From CAZFDE01 sp964517795 (GTDB lineage: Bacteria > Planctomycetota > Phycisphaerae > Sedimentisphaerales > Anaerobacaceae), in contig CAZFDE010000018.1 of the NCBI GenBank assembly GCA_964517795.1, positions 1-39,602 of the forward strand: DNA of 39,602 bases, in the 5' to 3' direction. The translations under genes were made by a program, and so were the position numbers. Positions within the stretch are counted from its first letter, which is position 1. The number at the start of each line of letters is the position of its first letter. Of the stretch, positions 1-8,737 are shown piece by piece. The notes under the pieces are model-generated. The model made no database searches, had not been told where the DNA came from, and worked only from the letters and a program-made list of their open reading frames with translations.

Positions 1-322
1 CGGTTGCGGTTGCGCGGCGCGTATCGGTTTCGGTGGACGTTTGCGGATCGGTCGTGCGAGACCGAAAAACCGAATCACGAACGACGAATTAAGCCACTGA
101 GGGCACCGAGATATCGAATCGTAGAACGGTTGCGGTTTCGCGGCGCGTATCGGTTTCGTTCGGCGGTTGCGGACAGGCCGTACGAGACCCGAAAACCGAA
201 TCACGAACGACGAATTAAGCCACTGAGGGCACCGAGATATCGAATCGTAGAACGGTTGCGGTTGCGCGGCGCGTATCGGTTTCGGTGGACGTTTGCGGAT
301 CGGTCGTACGAGGCCCGAAAAC
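1..322. repeat. 126-bp tandem repeat, two full copies plus a truncated third
   Basis: Units start at 1, 127 and 253, so the period is 126 bp. Each begins CGGTTGCGG followed by a GC-rich block (about 60 bp) and an AT-richer block containing CACTGAGGGCACCGAGATAT. The third copy follows the first closely and diverges near position 320. The array may continue left of the window. Because 126 is divisible by three, it leaves an open frame that encodes a 42-residue Arg-rich repeat. That frame has no ribosome binding site or family resemblance and I do not call it a gene. Confidence 0.9.
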
Positions 323-611
323 CCGCTTGCTCGGCCGGCGTTCTTCGGCGCGGCCGCCTTTATAAGCAAGCTTACACGGCGGCCATCGCCTTGTCCGCGA
401 ATGCCTGCGGCCTTCATGTATGAAGCCGAGCAAACTCCGCGCAAAAAAGGATGTGGGCGGAAAATGCGAAAGGTTTGAAAAGTAAAGAAGAGGGAAAAGA
501 GGTTGAAAATGCGGTTGGGGACGGGAAAACCTGTGGTAAATAAGGGGTTTTTCGTATGGTGCGGCGGCTAATATTAGGGCCTTTTTTCATATTTTTTCAA
601 AAAAAATTTCT
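323..611. other. Intergenic stretch without a supported gene
   Basis: The region after the tandem repeat is GC-rich to about 430 and then A/T-rich, with homopolymer A and T runs near 580-607. Short open frames here have no ribosome binding site or recognisable protein. I see no RNA gene. Confidence 0.5.
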
Positions 612-639
612 TTCGTTCGTCCGATAAAACCGCTATATT
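612..639 (+). promoter_or_regulatory. Putative promoter of the first PEP-CTERM gene
   Basis: A -10 box TATATT (634-639) sits 16 bp after TTCGTT (612-617). The block AAAACCGCTATA is shared with the promoter region of the PEP-CTERM gene inside the mobile element (22631-22642), where TTGCAT and TATAGT have the same 16-bp spacing. Conservation between two unrelated genes is the main support. Confidence 0.5.
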
Positions 640-713
640 AAGATATGTTTTGAGGAATGGAGAAGAATGAGGAGTTGAACCCCCATCCTTCTAAAAACGC
701 GGATGGTCTTTAG
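640..713 (+). promoter_or_regulatory. Conserved 5' leader upstream of PEP-CTERM gene
   Basis: The block GGAGAAGAATGAGGAGTTG (659-677) is followed after exactly 10 nt by CTTCTAAAAACGCGGA (688-703) and then TCTTTA. The same two blocks with the same 10-nt gap occur at 22664-22682 and 22693-22709 ahead of the other PEP-CTERM gene. CCATCC (683-688) can pair with GGATGG (701-706) here, but that pairing is not kept at the second locus. The leader contains ATG AGG AGT TGA, a possible three-codon upstream frame. A shared regulatory RNA or protein site is inferred. Confidence 0.55.
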
Positions 714-728
714 TTGAGGAGATGAGAA

Positions 729-1880
729 ATGAAAAATCAAATAACAATTTTTGCTCTTTTTTTAGTTCTTATTTTAATTTCACAAGGACATTCAGGTGAA
801 TGGGTAGGACCTAACCTTGTAACAAATGGTGGTTTTGGTTCGAATCTTAGCGGTTGGGAACAATGGCCTAACTATTGGAGTTGCTCGCAAGGAAGAGCTA
901 TATTGCGTGACTCTCACAAAGACTTTGGAGGAAGCGGCACATTGTATCAAATGATTACTGCTCAATCTGGTAAAAGATATCGAGTTACAGGAGAAATGCA
1001 GACTAGCCACATATCCCATGAAGCCCAAATAGGATTTGATTCTTGGTGGGGTTTTCCTGAGATTAATACAGGTTGGCAGTCTTATACGCAACCTCAAACA
1101 AAAAGTATAATCGGAATTGCTCCTGCAGATAGTATATACGTGAGCTTAAAAGCTCGTGGGGTTCCCGCAGTAGAAGCTTTTTTTGATAACATTTCTTTTA
1201 ATCAAATTGTATATGATCCACAGGTTAGTATTTCTACAAATGAAATTCGTATAAATTCAAGTACGCCTAATGGTGCTCAAGCTAATGTTAATTTATCGTT
1301 TGATAGTCTTTGTGATTATGCAGATGCATTAACATCATGGTCAATGAATTGGGGTGATGGCCATATTGATTCGAATCCTACATTAGGTATCTCCCATACT
1401 CACTCATATTCAATAGCAAACAATAATGAGAGAAGCCAAAGTTGGCAGGGCGTATTCTCGGGCAATAATCAAGCAGGAACTGATTCTAAAACTGCTAACA
1501 TTACTGTTCTAAGACAGCCTGTTGCTAATCTTATGGTAGATGGACTGTTGGTTGCTGATGGTGATACGATAGAGATTAATATTTTTGAGGATTCAAATCT
1601 GGACTTGTCTCTTTTTAATTCTTTAGGTTATACAGAAGGTGCAAGTTTTACGATAGATGGTTTGTTGGATCAAGGCGGAATAGGCATATGGAATTTTTCT
1701 TATTCAGGGAGCTTATTCGATGAATCAGATATCGGAAAGATATATTCTCTAAATGCAGGAGTTTATAATACCGGCCTTGGAGATAGCGCAGACTATATGA
1801 ATGTTCATTTAAATATTGTTCCTGAACCGGCATCTGTTTTATTACTTGGTTTTGGCGTTTTTTTGATACGAAGAAAATAA
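729..1880 (+). CDS. PEP-CTERM sorting-domain surface protein
   Basis: A 383-residue exported protein. The N-terminus is a signal peptide (hydrophobic FALFLVLILISQG after MKNQITI). The region from about residue 26 (GPNLVTNGGFGSNLSGWEQW) resembles the opening of a carbohydrate-binding, jelly-roll type domain. The C-terminus is a textbook PEP-CTERM signal: VPEP, a hydrophobic stretch LLLGFGVFL, then RRK. Such proteins are exported and processed by an exosortase, usually to the cell surface or extracellular matrix; no exosortase is visible here. The start follows GAGGAG at a good distance. Base composition is more AT-rich than the housekeeping genes to the right, which suggests later acquisition. 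The exact function is unknown. Confidence 0.85.
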   Translation: MKNQITIFALFLVLILISQGHSGEWVGPNLVTNGGFGSNLSGWEQWPNYWSCSQGRAILRDSHKDFGGSGTLYQMITAQSGKRYRVTGEMQTSHISHEAQIGFDSWWGFPEINTGWQSYTQPQTKSIIGIAPADSIYVSLKARGVPAVEAFFDNISFNQIVYDPQVSISTNEIRINSSTPNGAQANVNLSFDSLCDYADALTSWSMNWGDGHIDSNPTLGISHTHSYSIANNNERSQSWQGVFSGNNQAGTDSKTANITVLRQPVANLMVDGLLVADGDTIEINIFEDSNLDLSLFNSLGYTEGASFTIDGLLDQGGIGIWNFSYSGSLFDESDIGKIYSLNAGVYNTGLGDSADYMNVHLNIVPEPASVLLLGFGVFLIRRK

Positions 1881-1919
1881 CATAATTCTGAATAATTGTT
1901 TTATTGAAAGGTGGATTAC

Positions 1920-2615
1920 ATGAACGGACTTCAAGAAGATATTAATGCGATTGGCAAGGAAATGGTTAAATGCCAGGAAATTTGCCAAGGAATCAGACGT
2001 GATCAAGCTTGTGGCTTTTTTCCCAGAGGCTTATATTTGGAAACAGATCATCGTGAGGAAAACGAGCGGGGGGTGGTTGTCATCGGGATTAATCCGGGGA
2101 GAAGTCAGCGACCGGAGAGAGATTACTACATTGAAAATGGAAACTATGCCGGGATTGTAAATTATTGGCAAGAGCACTTAGCTGAAAATAACTTTTATTT
2201 CCAAGAAATGCGTGATTTCGTAAATGCTTTAGGCCGTTTAGGGCCCATTCTTTGGACGGAGATTATAAAATGTGAAACAGCCTCCGATATTAATACTCCA
2301 GATATCCCATTACAGACATACAGAACGTGTATTGAGAACTATTTAAGAAACGAAATAAACCATGTTCCTGATAACTGGTTAATCATAACGGCAGGAGCTT
2401 TAGCGTATAATGCAGCTGCTTTGTCATTTCCAGATCGTAAGATTTTGGGGGCTCCACACCCTCGGGCTTGGGGGAATTATTTCAGGGGGATGTTCGAACA
2501 AGGAGGGGTGCATTTCAATGCGGCATTGAATGAACAACTCGAAGATTTCCTTAATGCTCAACAACCACTTTGCAGGGCTATTGAGCAGCAAAATGGTGGC
2601 TATATTTTAGAATAA
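1920..2615 (+). CDS. Uracil-DNA glycosylase-like superfamily protein
   Basis: A protein of 231 residues. The pattern VVVIGINPG (residues 52-60) resembles the first active-site loop of TDG/MUG-type and other UDG-superfamily proteins. LGAPHPRAW (177-185) resembles the second, HPS/HPR-type loop. WLIITAGA between them fits the central beta strand. These features point to a UDG fold acting on DNA bases, but which lesion, if any, cannot be told. An in-frame GTG lies at 1911; I prefer the ATG at 1920 because AAAGGTGG sits five bases ahead of it. The gene lies 39 bp after the PEP-CTERM gene and shares its AT-rich composition, so the two may have arrived together. Confidence 0.6.
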   Translation: MNGLQEDINAIGKEMVKCQEICQGIRRDQACGFFPRGLYLETDHREENERGVVVIGINPGRSQRPERDYYIENGNYAGIVNYWQEHLAENNFYFQEMRDFVNALGRLGPILWTEIIKCETASDINTPDIPLQTYRTCIENYLRNEINHVPDNWLIITAGALAYNAAALSFPDRKILGAPHPRAWGNYFRGMFEQGGVHFNAALNEQLEDFLNAQQPLCRAIEQQNGGYILE

Positions 2616-2689
2616 CATAATCCGGGTCAATCCTGTGTTTGTCCGTGTCGAAAAAAAAACAGTGTGAATCTGTGTCCAGGACATATGAT

Positions 2690-2716
2690 CTGGATTCCCG
2701 CTTTCGCGGGAATGAC
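2690..2716. repeat. dRS3-like dispersed palindromic repeat
   Basis: A 27-bp unit begins CTGG, has core ATTCCC-N8-GGGAAT with N8 = GCTTTCGC, and ends GAC. Two related units form an inverted pair at 31178-31242. ATTCCC-N8-GGGAAT is the format of the neisserial dRS3 element and of similar short palindromes in many bacteria. Confidence 0.75.
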
Positions 2717-2758
2717 AAAGAAGCTGAAAAGTAAAAGGTTAAAATGCAAAACTGCGGA

Positions 2759-2800
2759 GCCTGCTGCGCCGGAGAAATTTTAATAGATTTCTCGGCAGGC
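2759..2800. repeat. Imperfect hairpin in the lpxI downstream region
   Basis: The arm GCCTGC...CCG.AGAAAT (2759-2778) pairs with ATTTCTCGGCAGGC (2787-2800), leaving a 4-nt bulge. It lies about 30 bp beyond the lpxI stop between converging genes, so it could end transcription from either side, although no clear T-run follows on the minus strand. Confidence 0.45.
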
Positions 2801-2831
2801 TCGAAATGACGAATTCGTGACTCGTATCGAA

Positions 2832-3713
2832 TCACTTACCGACAACGGCAATGTTGTATTTTTCAGCGAGGGCGAGGGTTTTTTGTTTGTCGATGATGAT
2901 GGTCTTTTCGGCCTGGATGACGACGCAGGTGCCGCCGTTTTGGTGCATTTTCTCGATGGTCTCTGGCCCGATGCATGGCACGTCGAACCGCATATCGTGG
3001 CCCGGGCGCGATGTCTTCAAGAGTGTCCAGTTGCCGGCTTTGCAGAACTGCCCGGCGCGTTCGATCATGTTCTCGGTGCCTTCGATGCCCTCGACGGCGA
3101 TCACGTCGCGCTGGCGGACGGCCAAGGCCTGGCCGATGTCGAGTTTTGCAAGTTGCTGCACCAGCGGCCAGCCGAATTCGATATCGGTCTCGGTTGCGGT
3201 GTCGGGTTTGGATTGGGTCATCAGGCCCGGCGAGGCGAGCTGTTCTTTACAATACATGGTCGAATCCTCCAGTGTGATGCCGCCGCTGGCCAATTCGTCG
3301 GCCAGGGCCGCCAGCAGCGTCTGTGTTTGTTTGTCGCGGCCGCGAAGCCGCCAGTAATAGGTCCGCAGCGCCCGCCAATCGGGCAGGTAGTGCATGATGC
3401 GGTTGGGCGTGAAGAGCTTGGATTTGGCGACGGTGCCGACCATGATGGCGCGGCTGACACCGTGGGCTTTGAGCTTGCGGATCCACGCGCCCGGCCGGGC
3501 TAAGGGGACCTGGTAGAAATGCGTAACGTGGTTCTGCAGGCCGTCGTCGGCGTTATCGCCCAGGGCCACGCAGACCACTTCGACCCCGGCGCTTCGCGCA
3601 CCGTCGGCGACCATGAACGGCAGGAAGCCTCCGCCGGCGATCAGGCCGATGGTTCGGGATCCGGGATTCGTCGTTCGGAGTTCGTCGTTCGGTTTCATGG
3701 GTTCGAAGGCCAT
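2832..3713 (-). CDS. lpxI: UDP-2,3-diacylglucosamine pyrophosphatase LpxI family (DUF1009)
   Basis: A protein of 293 residues in the size range of LpxI. After a short leader the sequence GLIAGGGFLPFMVADGA matches the family's N-terminal nucleotide-binding-like start, and the C-terminal half contains ECGWP-like residues FGWPLVQQLAKLDIGQALAV and the ending with VVQAEKTIIID. LpxI hydrolyses UDP-2,3-diacylglucosamine to lipid X in the lipid A pathway, replacing LpxH. Its position two bases after lpxD supports this. The first 20 or so residues (MAFEPMKPNDELRTTNPGSR) are encoded by a GAACGACGAA-type repetitive sequence also seen in intergenic repeats of this window, so the true start may be internal. 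Confidence 0.85.
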   Translation of the reverse strand: MAFEPMKPNDELRTTNPGSRTIGLIAGGGFLPFMVADGARSAGVEVVCVALGDNADDGLQNHVTHFYQVPLARPGAWIRKLKAHGVSRAIMVGTVAKSKLFTPNRIMHYLPDWRALRTYYWRLRGRDKQTQTLLAALADELASGGITLEDSTMYCKEQLASPGLMTQSKPDTATETDIEFGWPLVQQLAKLDIGQALAVRQRDVIAVEGIEGTENMIERAGQFCKAGNWTLLKTSRPGHDMRFDVPCIGPETIEKMHQNGGTCVVIQAEKTIIIDKQKTLALAEKYNIAVVGK

Positions 3714-3715
3714 GA

Positions 3716-4822
3716 TTATTGCTTGTCGGAGGTGTTTTGGGATTTATCATCGGTATCCGAATCGTCCGGCTCGCTGTCGGCGGCGATGAGTTTGTCGAGT
3801 TTGCGTTCGAGCTTTCGGATATTCTGCCGCATTTCGGGCAGATACTGGATCATGCTGTAGGCGCGTTTGCCGCGTGAGGCGTCGATTGCCGGAGAGCCGA
3901 GGACCGCGCGGTTATCGTTGACATTGTTAATGACGCCTGCCTGGGCCGCGATCATGACGTGGTTGCCGATGTTCACGTGTCCGACGATGCCGACCTGGCC
4001 GCCGACGATGCAGTGGTGGCCCATGTTCGTGGAGCCGGCAACGCCGACCTGGGCGACCAGCAGGCAGTGCGGGCCGATCTTGGAGCCGTGGCCGACGGCA
4101 ACAAGGTCGCCGATTTTGGTGCCCTGGCCGATGACCGTGTCACCCAGCGTACCGCGTTCGATACCGCAGCCGGCGCCGATCTCGACGTCGTCCTCGATGA
4201 TCACGATACCGACCTGCGGGATCTTGTGGTGGACCCCTTTGTGGCTGGCGAAACCGAAGCCGTCCTCGCCGATCGTGGCGTTGGCGTTGATGATGACGCG
4301 ATTGCCGATCATGCTGCCGTCATAGATGACCGCATTGGGATAGATAATGCAGTCGTTGCCGATCCTGACATTCTCGCCGACAAAGGCGCCGGGATAGATA
4401 TTGCAGTTATCGCCGATCTGCGCGTTTTCGTCGATGCAGGCAAAATCGTGGATATGGCAGTCGGCGCCGATTTTGGCGGTATCACTGACGGATGCGTGGG
4501 TGCTGATCCCGATTTTTTTGTGCCTGCGGTGACCGTGCAGCAGGACCATGATCTGCATGAATGCGTAGTAGGGGTCCTCGACGATCAGCAGGGGCACGCT
4601 GGCGGAGAGTTTTTCCCGGCCGACGATGACGGCGGCGGCCTGTGTGGACTGGAGCTGCTTTTCGTATTTGTCGTTGGCCAGGAAGCTGATGTCGCCTTTT
4701 CCGGCCCGGCTGAGGGTGGCGGCCGAGCGGATCCTGACATCCGGGTCGCCGAAGACACGACCGCTGACATATTCGGCCAGTTCGCTTAACGTTTTCTCGG
4801 TTTCAAAATATTTTGGTTCCAC
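3716..4822 (-). CDS. lpxD: UDP-3-O-acylglucosamine N-acyltransferase LpxD
   Basis: A protein of 368 residues with the LpxD layout: an N-terminal uridine-binding domain (about 1-105), then a left-handed beta helix of hexapeptide repeats (IGADCHI, IGDNCNI, IGNDCII and others, about 110-320) and a C-terminal helical tail. H245 in AVGHGSKIG matches the catalytic histidine position of the family, and KIPQVGIV matches the conserved loop. The enzyme adds the second, N-linked acyl chain in lipid A synthesis in the cytoplasm. The start codon is GTG. It is followed after two bases by lpxI. It differs from the usual gene order in having neither lpxA nor fabZ beside it. The tail is acidic (DSEPDDSDTDD). 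Confidence 0.92.
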   Translation of the reverse strand: MEPKYFETEKTLSELAEYVSGRVFGDPDVRIRSAATLSRAGKGDISFLANDKYEKQLQSTQAAAVIVGREKLSASVPLLIVEDPYYAFMQIMVLLHGHRRHKKIGISTHASVSDTAKIGADCHIHDFACIDENAQIGDNCNIYPGAFVGENVRIGNDCIIYPNAVIYDGSMIGNRVIINANATIGEDGFGFASHKGVHHKIPQVGIVIIEDDVEIGAGCGIERGTLGDTVIGQGTKIGDLVAVGHGSKIGPHCLLVAQVGVAGSTNMGHHCIVGGQVGIVGHVNIGNHVMIAAQAGVINNVNDNRAVLGSPAIDASRGKRAYSMIQYLPEMRQNIRKLERKLDKLIAADSEPDDSDTDDKSQNTSDKQ

Positions 4823-4957
4823 GTTCTTGCCGTAAGAGAAATAACAATCGTAATTTAAGTAAACATTCTATTATACCGTTGCATCGCACCGCGTCAATAA
4901 AACATAACGCCATTTTTTGCAAATAGTTACACGTAACGTGTGCCGTCCGGATAGGCG

Positions 4958-6007
4958 TTAGGAAAGGATTTCCATGATGTGGTCCTGCAATCGAGGGGCG
5001 GGCGCTTTGGCGAAATCGGGATTGTCGCTTTCGATGACGGTCACATTCGGGCCGAGGGGACGATACCGCCGCGAACAGGTCGGGCCGAACAGGGCGATTG
5101 TTTTGACGGCCAGTGCGCCGGCCAGGTGCGACGTACCGCTGTCGTTTCCGACATAGGCATCGGCACAACTCAACAGGCCGCAGACATAATTGATCGGAAC
5201 GTGCTGAACGACCTTGCCTTTTTCGGCGAAGCGGTCGATTTGCTTTGGGGCCATGCGTTCGGATTCAACAGGCCCAAGCAGAAAGACGATCTCATCACCT
5301 TTATCAAGCAGTTGGTCGGCGAGGGCGAGATAATTTTCACAGTGCCAGTTTTTTTCGGGACTGCCGCTGCCGGGCGCCAGGACGACGACATTGTTGGAGA
5401 AATCGACATTGAGGTCGTCGAGCATATCCATACCGTGCAGGAAGTCGCTTTTGTTGATGCGAATGGAGCGGTTCCTGAGTAGATTTGCCGTATCGGGTAC
5501 GTCAAGATTCGCAATTTTGGCGAACTGCCGGATATACCATGTGATGATATGGTCGTCGTAATCGTCGGGGGCTTTGAGGTGCAGGCTGACGACCTCGGCG
5601 CTGTGGCTGCAGTTGGCGGTGAAGATCAGGTTCTGCTCGAAATGGCTGTCCGGTTCGCCGAGGAAGCTGATGATCCAGATATATTCGGCGAAAAAGCCGA
5701 GCAGCGTGTTGCGGTTGGTGACTGTAAACGTTTCGGGATGCTCGAACAGCGGGTGCATGTCGATCGAATCGATGCTTTTGATACCGTCGATACAGGTGCG
5801 GCCGGGAAAAAAGCCGATGTAATCGGTATGGCCGAGGATGTCGATGCTGCCGAGGTCGAGCCGGTCTTTGATGAATTTGGCCAGCGGTAATGTCAGGATG
5901 CAGTCACCGAGTGCGCCGGGCTGCAGGATAACAGCGCGACGGGCGCGTTTTTGGGCTTCCTGGCTTTCAGCCTGGACCAAATCGAAAATATCCCTGGATT
6001 CAGCCAT
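4958..6007 (-). CDS. Glycosyltransferase family 9 (heptosyltransferase-like)
   Basis: A protein of 349 residues with GT-B features of the ADP-heptose:LPS heptosyltransferase family. The N-terminal ILQPGALGDCILTLPLAK matches the family's opening motif with the conserved GD. The middle VVLAPGSGSPEKNWHCENY matches the donor-binding P-G-S...K.W motif. The C-terminal CADAYVGNDSGTSHLAGALAV matches the family's D-S-G..HlA motif. It probably transfers a sugar in LPS core assembly, consistent with lpxD/lpxI nearby. Its start overlaps the end of mnmA by eight bases, so the two are probably co-transcribed. The sugar donor cannot be assigned. Confidence 0.85.
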   Translation of the reverse strand: MAESRDIFDLVQAESQEAQKRARRAVILQPGALGDCILTLPLAKFIKDRLDLGSIDILGHTDYIGFFPGRTCIDGIKSIDSIDMHPLFEHPETFTVTNRNTLLGFFAEYIWIISFLGEPDSHFEQNLIFTANCSHSAEVVSLHLKAPDDYDDHIITWYIRQFAKIANLDVPDTANLLRNRSIRINKSDFLHGMDMLDDLNVDFSNNVVVLAPGSGSPEKNWHCENYLALADQLLDKGDEIVFLLGPVESERMAPKQIDRFAEKGKVVQHVPINYVCGLLSCADAYVGNDSGTSHLAGALAVKTIALFGPTCSRRYRPLGPNVTVIESDNPDFAKAPAPRLQDHIMEILS

Positions 6008-7067
6008 TTGATTTCATCTTTACAGTATCGATCCATCCGCCGCCGGCGACACGCCGGCCATTTTCGTCATCCATATAAAAGACCGCCAACTGGCCGGGCG
6101 TTACCGCGCTGACCGGTTGGTCGAATTCGACACGAACGCGGTCGCCGTTGACGACAACCCGGCCGCGATGGCCCCTGTCATTATAACGGATTTTGATGGT
6201 CGCGTTCAATACAGTTTCCGGTTTTTCGATCAGCCAGTTGACGTTTCGCGCGAGAAGCGCATCGCTCATGACATCTTCTTTTTTGCCCAGGACAACGGTG
6301 TTGGTATCGGCATCGAGCCGCACGACGTAGTAGGGGATGCCCATCGCGACTTTCAGCCCGCGGCGCTGGCCGATGGTGTAGCGATGGATACCGTTGTGCT
6401 CGCCGAGGATCTTGCCATTGGTATCGACGATTGGCCCGCGACGCGCGAGTTCAGGGTGGTTTTTCTCAATCAGGGCGATGTAGTCGTCGTCGGGGATAAA
6501 GCAAATGTCCTGTGAATCCTGTTTGTGCTGGACACCGAGTTTGAACTGCTCGGCGAGTTTTCGTGTCTGGTCTTTGTCCTGTTCGCCGAGTTTTAAGATG
6601 ATATGCGGCAGGACATGTCGGTCGATCATCGCCAGGGCGTATGACTGGTCTTTGGGCGAGTTGATCGCGGCGTAGAGGCCGACGTCGCTTTGCGAGCGGA
6701 TAACGCGGGCGTAATGGCCGGTCGCCAGATAGTCGGCGCCGCGATCTCTGGCATATTGCCAGAGCAGGCCGAATTTGATTTGGCGATTGCACACTACGCA
6801 TGGATTCGGGGTGCGGGCATGACGGTATTCGTCGAAGAAATAGTCGAGGATGGATTTAAATTGTTGGCGCAGGTCGAGCACATGCAGCTCGATGCCGAGT
6901 TTGTCGCAGGCGGTTTGCGCATCCTGTTGGGCGGATTCGTAGTGGTCATGGTTGATCATAAAGATGCCGCTGCAGTTATACCCTTCCTGGCAGAGCATTG
7001 CCGCCGTCGTGGCGCTGTCCACGCCGCCGCTGACAGCAATAAATACGTTTTTAGTCACTCGGGTCAT
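6000..7067 (-). CDS. mnmA: tRNA-specific 2-thiouridylase MnmA
   Basis: The enzyme makes 2-thiouridine at position 34 of Glu, Gln and Lys tRNAs. The ATP-pyrophosphatase P-loop SGGVDS is at residues 11-16 of the chosen form. The two catalytic cysteines are in NPCVVCN and DICFI, and GQRRGL and the C-terminal beta-barrel domain follow. The open frame extends upstream to an ATG at 7103, but the family starts a few residues before the P-loop, so I chose the ATG at 7067 (MTRVTKNVF). No Shine-Dalgarno precedes either start. A TATAAT box ends only six bases before the chosen ATG, which suggests a leaderless message. Confidence 0.93.
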   Translation of the reverse strand: MTRVTKNVFIAVSGGVDSATTAAMLCQEGYNCSGIFMINHDHYESAQQDAQTACDKLGIELHVLDLRQQFKSILDYFFDEYRHARTPNPCVVCNRQIKFGLLWQYARDRGADYLATGHYARVIRSQSDVGLYAAINSPKDQSYALAMIDRHVLPHIILKLGEQDKDQTRKLAEQFKLGVQHKQDSQDICFIPDDDYIALIEKNHPELARRGPIVDTNGKILGEHNGIHRYTIGQRRGLKVAMGIPYYVVRLDADTNTVVLGKKEDVMSDALLARNVNWLIEKPETVLNATIKIRYNDRGHRGRVVVNGDRVRVEFDQPVSAVTPGQLAVFYMDDENGRRVAGGGWIDTVKMKSNG

Positions 7068-7073
7068 ATTATG

Positions 7074-7079
7074 ATTATA
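7074..7079 (-). promoter_or_regulatory. TATAAT -10 box directly before mnmA
   Basis: TATAAT on the minus strand ends six bases before the preferred mnmA ATG, so transcription would begin at or next to the start codon. No good -35 box is present at 16-18 bp, which lowers confidence. Confidence 0.35.
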
Positions 7080-7122
7080 TATTAAATAAGCCCAACACGC
7101 CATGAAAGGGTATTGTGGTCAT

Positions 7123-8733
7123 TTATTGATTCTTTTTTTGGAGGGTTGACCAGAGGGTTTCGTCGATATCGGCGCCAAGTTCGCGGGCGCGTTTGAGGTG
7201 CTCGAAGGCCTTTCGATATTCTTCCTGGTGATAATACACGCCGGCCAATCCGTTATGCGCGTCGGGCATACCAGGGTCATATTCGACCGCGTCGAGATAC
7301 CATTGCAGGGCGGTTTCGTGTGAGCCCAGATTCGAATAGGCAGCGCCGATGTTGTAGGCAATCGTTGCGTCTTCGGGCTGCTCGGTGAGGGCCTGTTTGT
7401 ACTGGCGGATCGCTTCTTCATAGGATTTGAGTCGGAAATACGCATTGCCGAGATTTACCCGTGCAGCGACCAGGTCCGGCTTGATGGCCAGTGCCTTGTG
7501 ATAGGACTCGATCTCTTTACCGCTGTTGTCCTGCAGGTTGTAACATAAGCCCAGGCTGAAATAGGCCTCGGGAAAATGTCGGTCATAAGCGACGGCGTTC
7601 TGGAAAAATCCGATGGCTTTTTCGGCGTATTGCTGATCAAGATGAATATTGCCCATTTCATACCACAGCGAAGCATTCTGTGGTTCGATCCGCAAGGCCT
7701 TTTGCAGCGTGATCGTCGCCTTGGTATAGAATTGTTTTTGGGTATAGGCCCGTGCGAGATTTTTATAAGCATCGATGAAATTGGGATCGTGGTCGATCGC
7801 GATCTGGAAATGTTCGATGGCCGGTTGTAATCGTTTTTTTTGCAGGTAAACGGTGCCGAGATTATTACGGACTTTCGGCTCCTCGGGCAGGATCGAGACG
7901 GCTCGATGATATTCGTTCAGGGCGTCGTTGAAGCGTTCCAGCCGCATATAGACGTTACCGAGATTGGTGTGCGACTCGGCCAGGGTCGGATTGATATCCA
8001 CTGCCCATTCGAGCGAGATTTGTGCCTGCGGGATATTATCGACCTGAATATAGCTGTTGCCGAGATTATTGAAGAAGCAGCCCAGCACCTGGCGTTTGTT
8101 GAGGTTTTTCAAATAAACGGTATCGCGGTCCTGCGGGACATTGAACTCGTCAATATAATGGCTGTCAGGTGCGGTGCCGCCTTTATTGGTGGTTTCGATA
8201 TTGAATCGCACAGTCCCGTCATCGTAACGGACAAAGAAATGCCCCGGGACGACCACGCCGTAAAGCGGCAGGCCGATGCGTTCGGCCATCGCCAGATACA
8301 GCACCGACAGACTCAGACAATATCCCCGCCGGCGGTCCATCACCGAGTGAAGAAACAGATCGTACGGATCGTCGGCCTCTTTGACGGTGGTGAAATTCAT
8401 TCGGTTATACAGATAATCGTTGATGACCGCGATGGCGTGATAATTGATGGGTGAATTCTTTTGTTCGAGTAAATCGAGTATCTCATTGGCCATTTCATCG
8501 AGACGGCGCTGGTAATGGCGGCCAAGCACATCGTCGCTCCATTGTTCGGAGATGATCAGCGTTGCGATCCCAAGGTCAATCTGGTCTTCTCGCAGCCGCA
8601 AGGCTGATTCGATGCTGCGGACATAAATCCCTTGTTTGTTGGCGTTACTGAGTTGCCGTGCGGGCAGACCGGCGGCGAGAACCATCGCGGTCAACAGGAT
8701 GATACTATTTTTTTTGATCGTATCGAATTCCAT
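7123..8733 (-). CDS. SirB1-type transglutaminase-like domain plus TPR repeat protein
   Basis: A protein of 536 residues. An N-terminal hydrophobic segment (IILLTAMVLAAGLPA) suggests export. Residues about 90-205 form a transglutaminase-like domain of the SirB1 type, with the likely nucleophile Cys in RRGYCLSLSVLYLAMAE and the His in VVPGHFFVRY. From about 220 to the end there are roughly nine to ten tetratricopeptide repeats, recognisable by A..Y.NLG..Y and P...A. A domain pair like this is seen in many planctomycete and deltaproteobacterial proteins, often of unknown substrate. It lies between the MATE gene (4-bp gap) and mnmA. A role in protein complex assembly is inferred only from the TPRs. 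Confidence 0.8.
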   Translation of the reverse strand: MEFDTIKKNSIILLTAMVLAAGLPARQLSNANKQGIYVRSIESALRLREDQIDLGIATLIISEQWSDDVLGRHYQRRLDEMANEILDLLEQKNSPINYHAIAVINDYLYNRMNFTTVKEADDPYDLFLHSVMDRRRGYCLSLSVLYLAMAERIGLPLYGVVVPGHFFVRYDDGTVRFNIETTNKGGTAPDSHYIDEFNVPQDRDTVYLKNLNKRQVLGCFFNNLGNSYIQVDNIPQAQISLEWAVDINPTLAESHTNLGNVYMRLERFNDALNEYHRAVSILPEEPKVRNNLGTVYLQKKRLQPAIEHFQIAIDHDPNFIDAYKNLARAYTQKQFYTKATITLQKALRIEPQNASLWYEMGNIHLDQQYAEKAIGFFQNAVAYDRHFPEAYFSLGLCYNLQDNSGKEIESYHKALAIKPDLVAARVNLGNAYFRLKSYEEAIRQYKQALTEQPEDATIAYNIGAAYSNLGSHETALQWYLDAVEYDPGMPDAHNGLAGVYYHQEEYRKAFEHLKRARELGADIDETLWSTLQKKNQ

Positions 8734-8737
8734 GATT

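Noticed and set aside
4..423. 139-codon open frame across the tandem repeat
   Set aside because: Arg-rich translation of a 126-bp repeat, with no ribosome binding site and frame openness explained by the repeat period.
640..713. Cyclic di-GMP or other known riboswitch in the PEP-CTERM leader
   Set aside because: The blocks do not match any riboswitch core I know, and the only stem at the first locus is not kept at the second.
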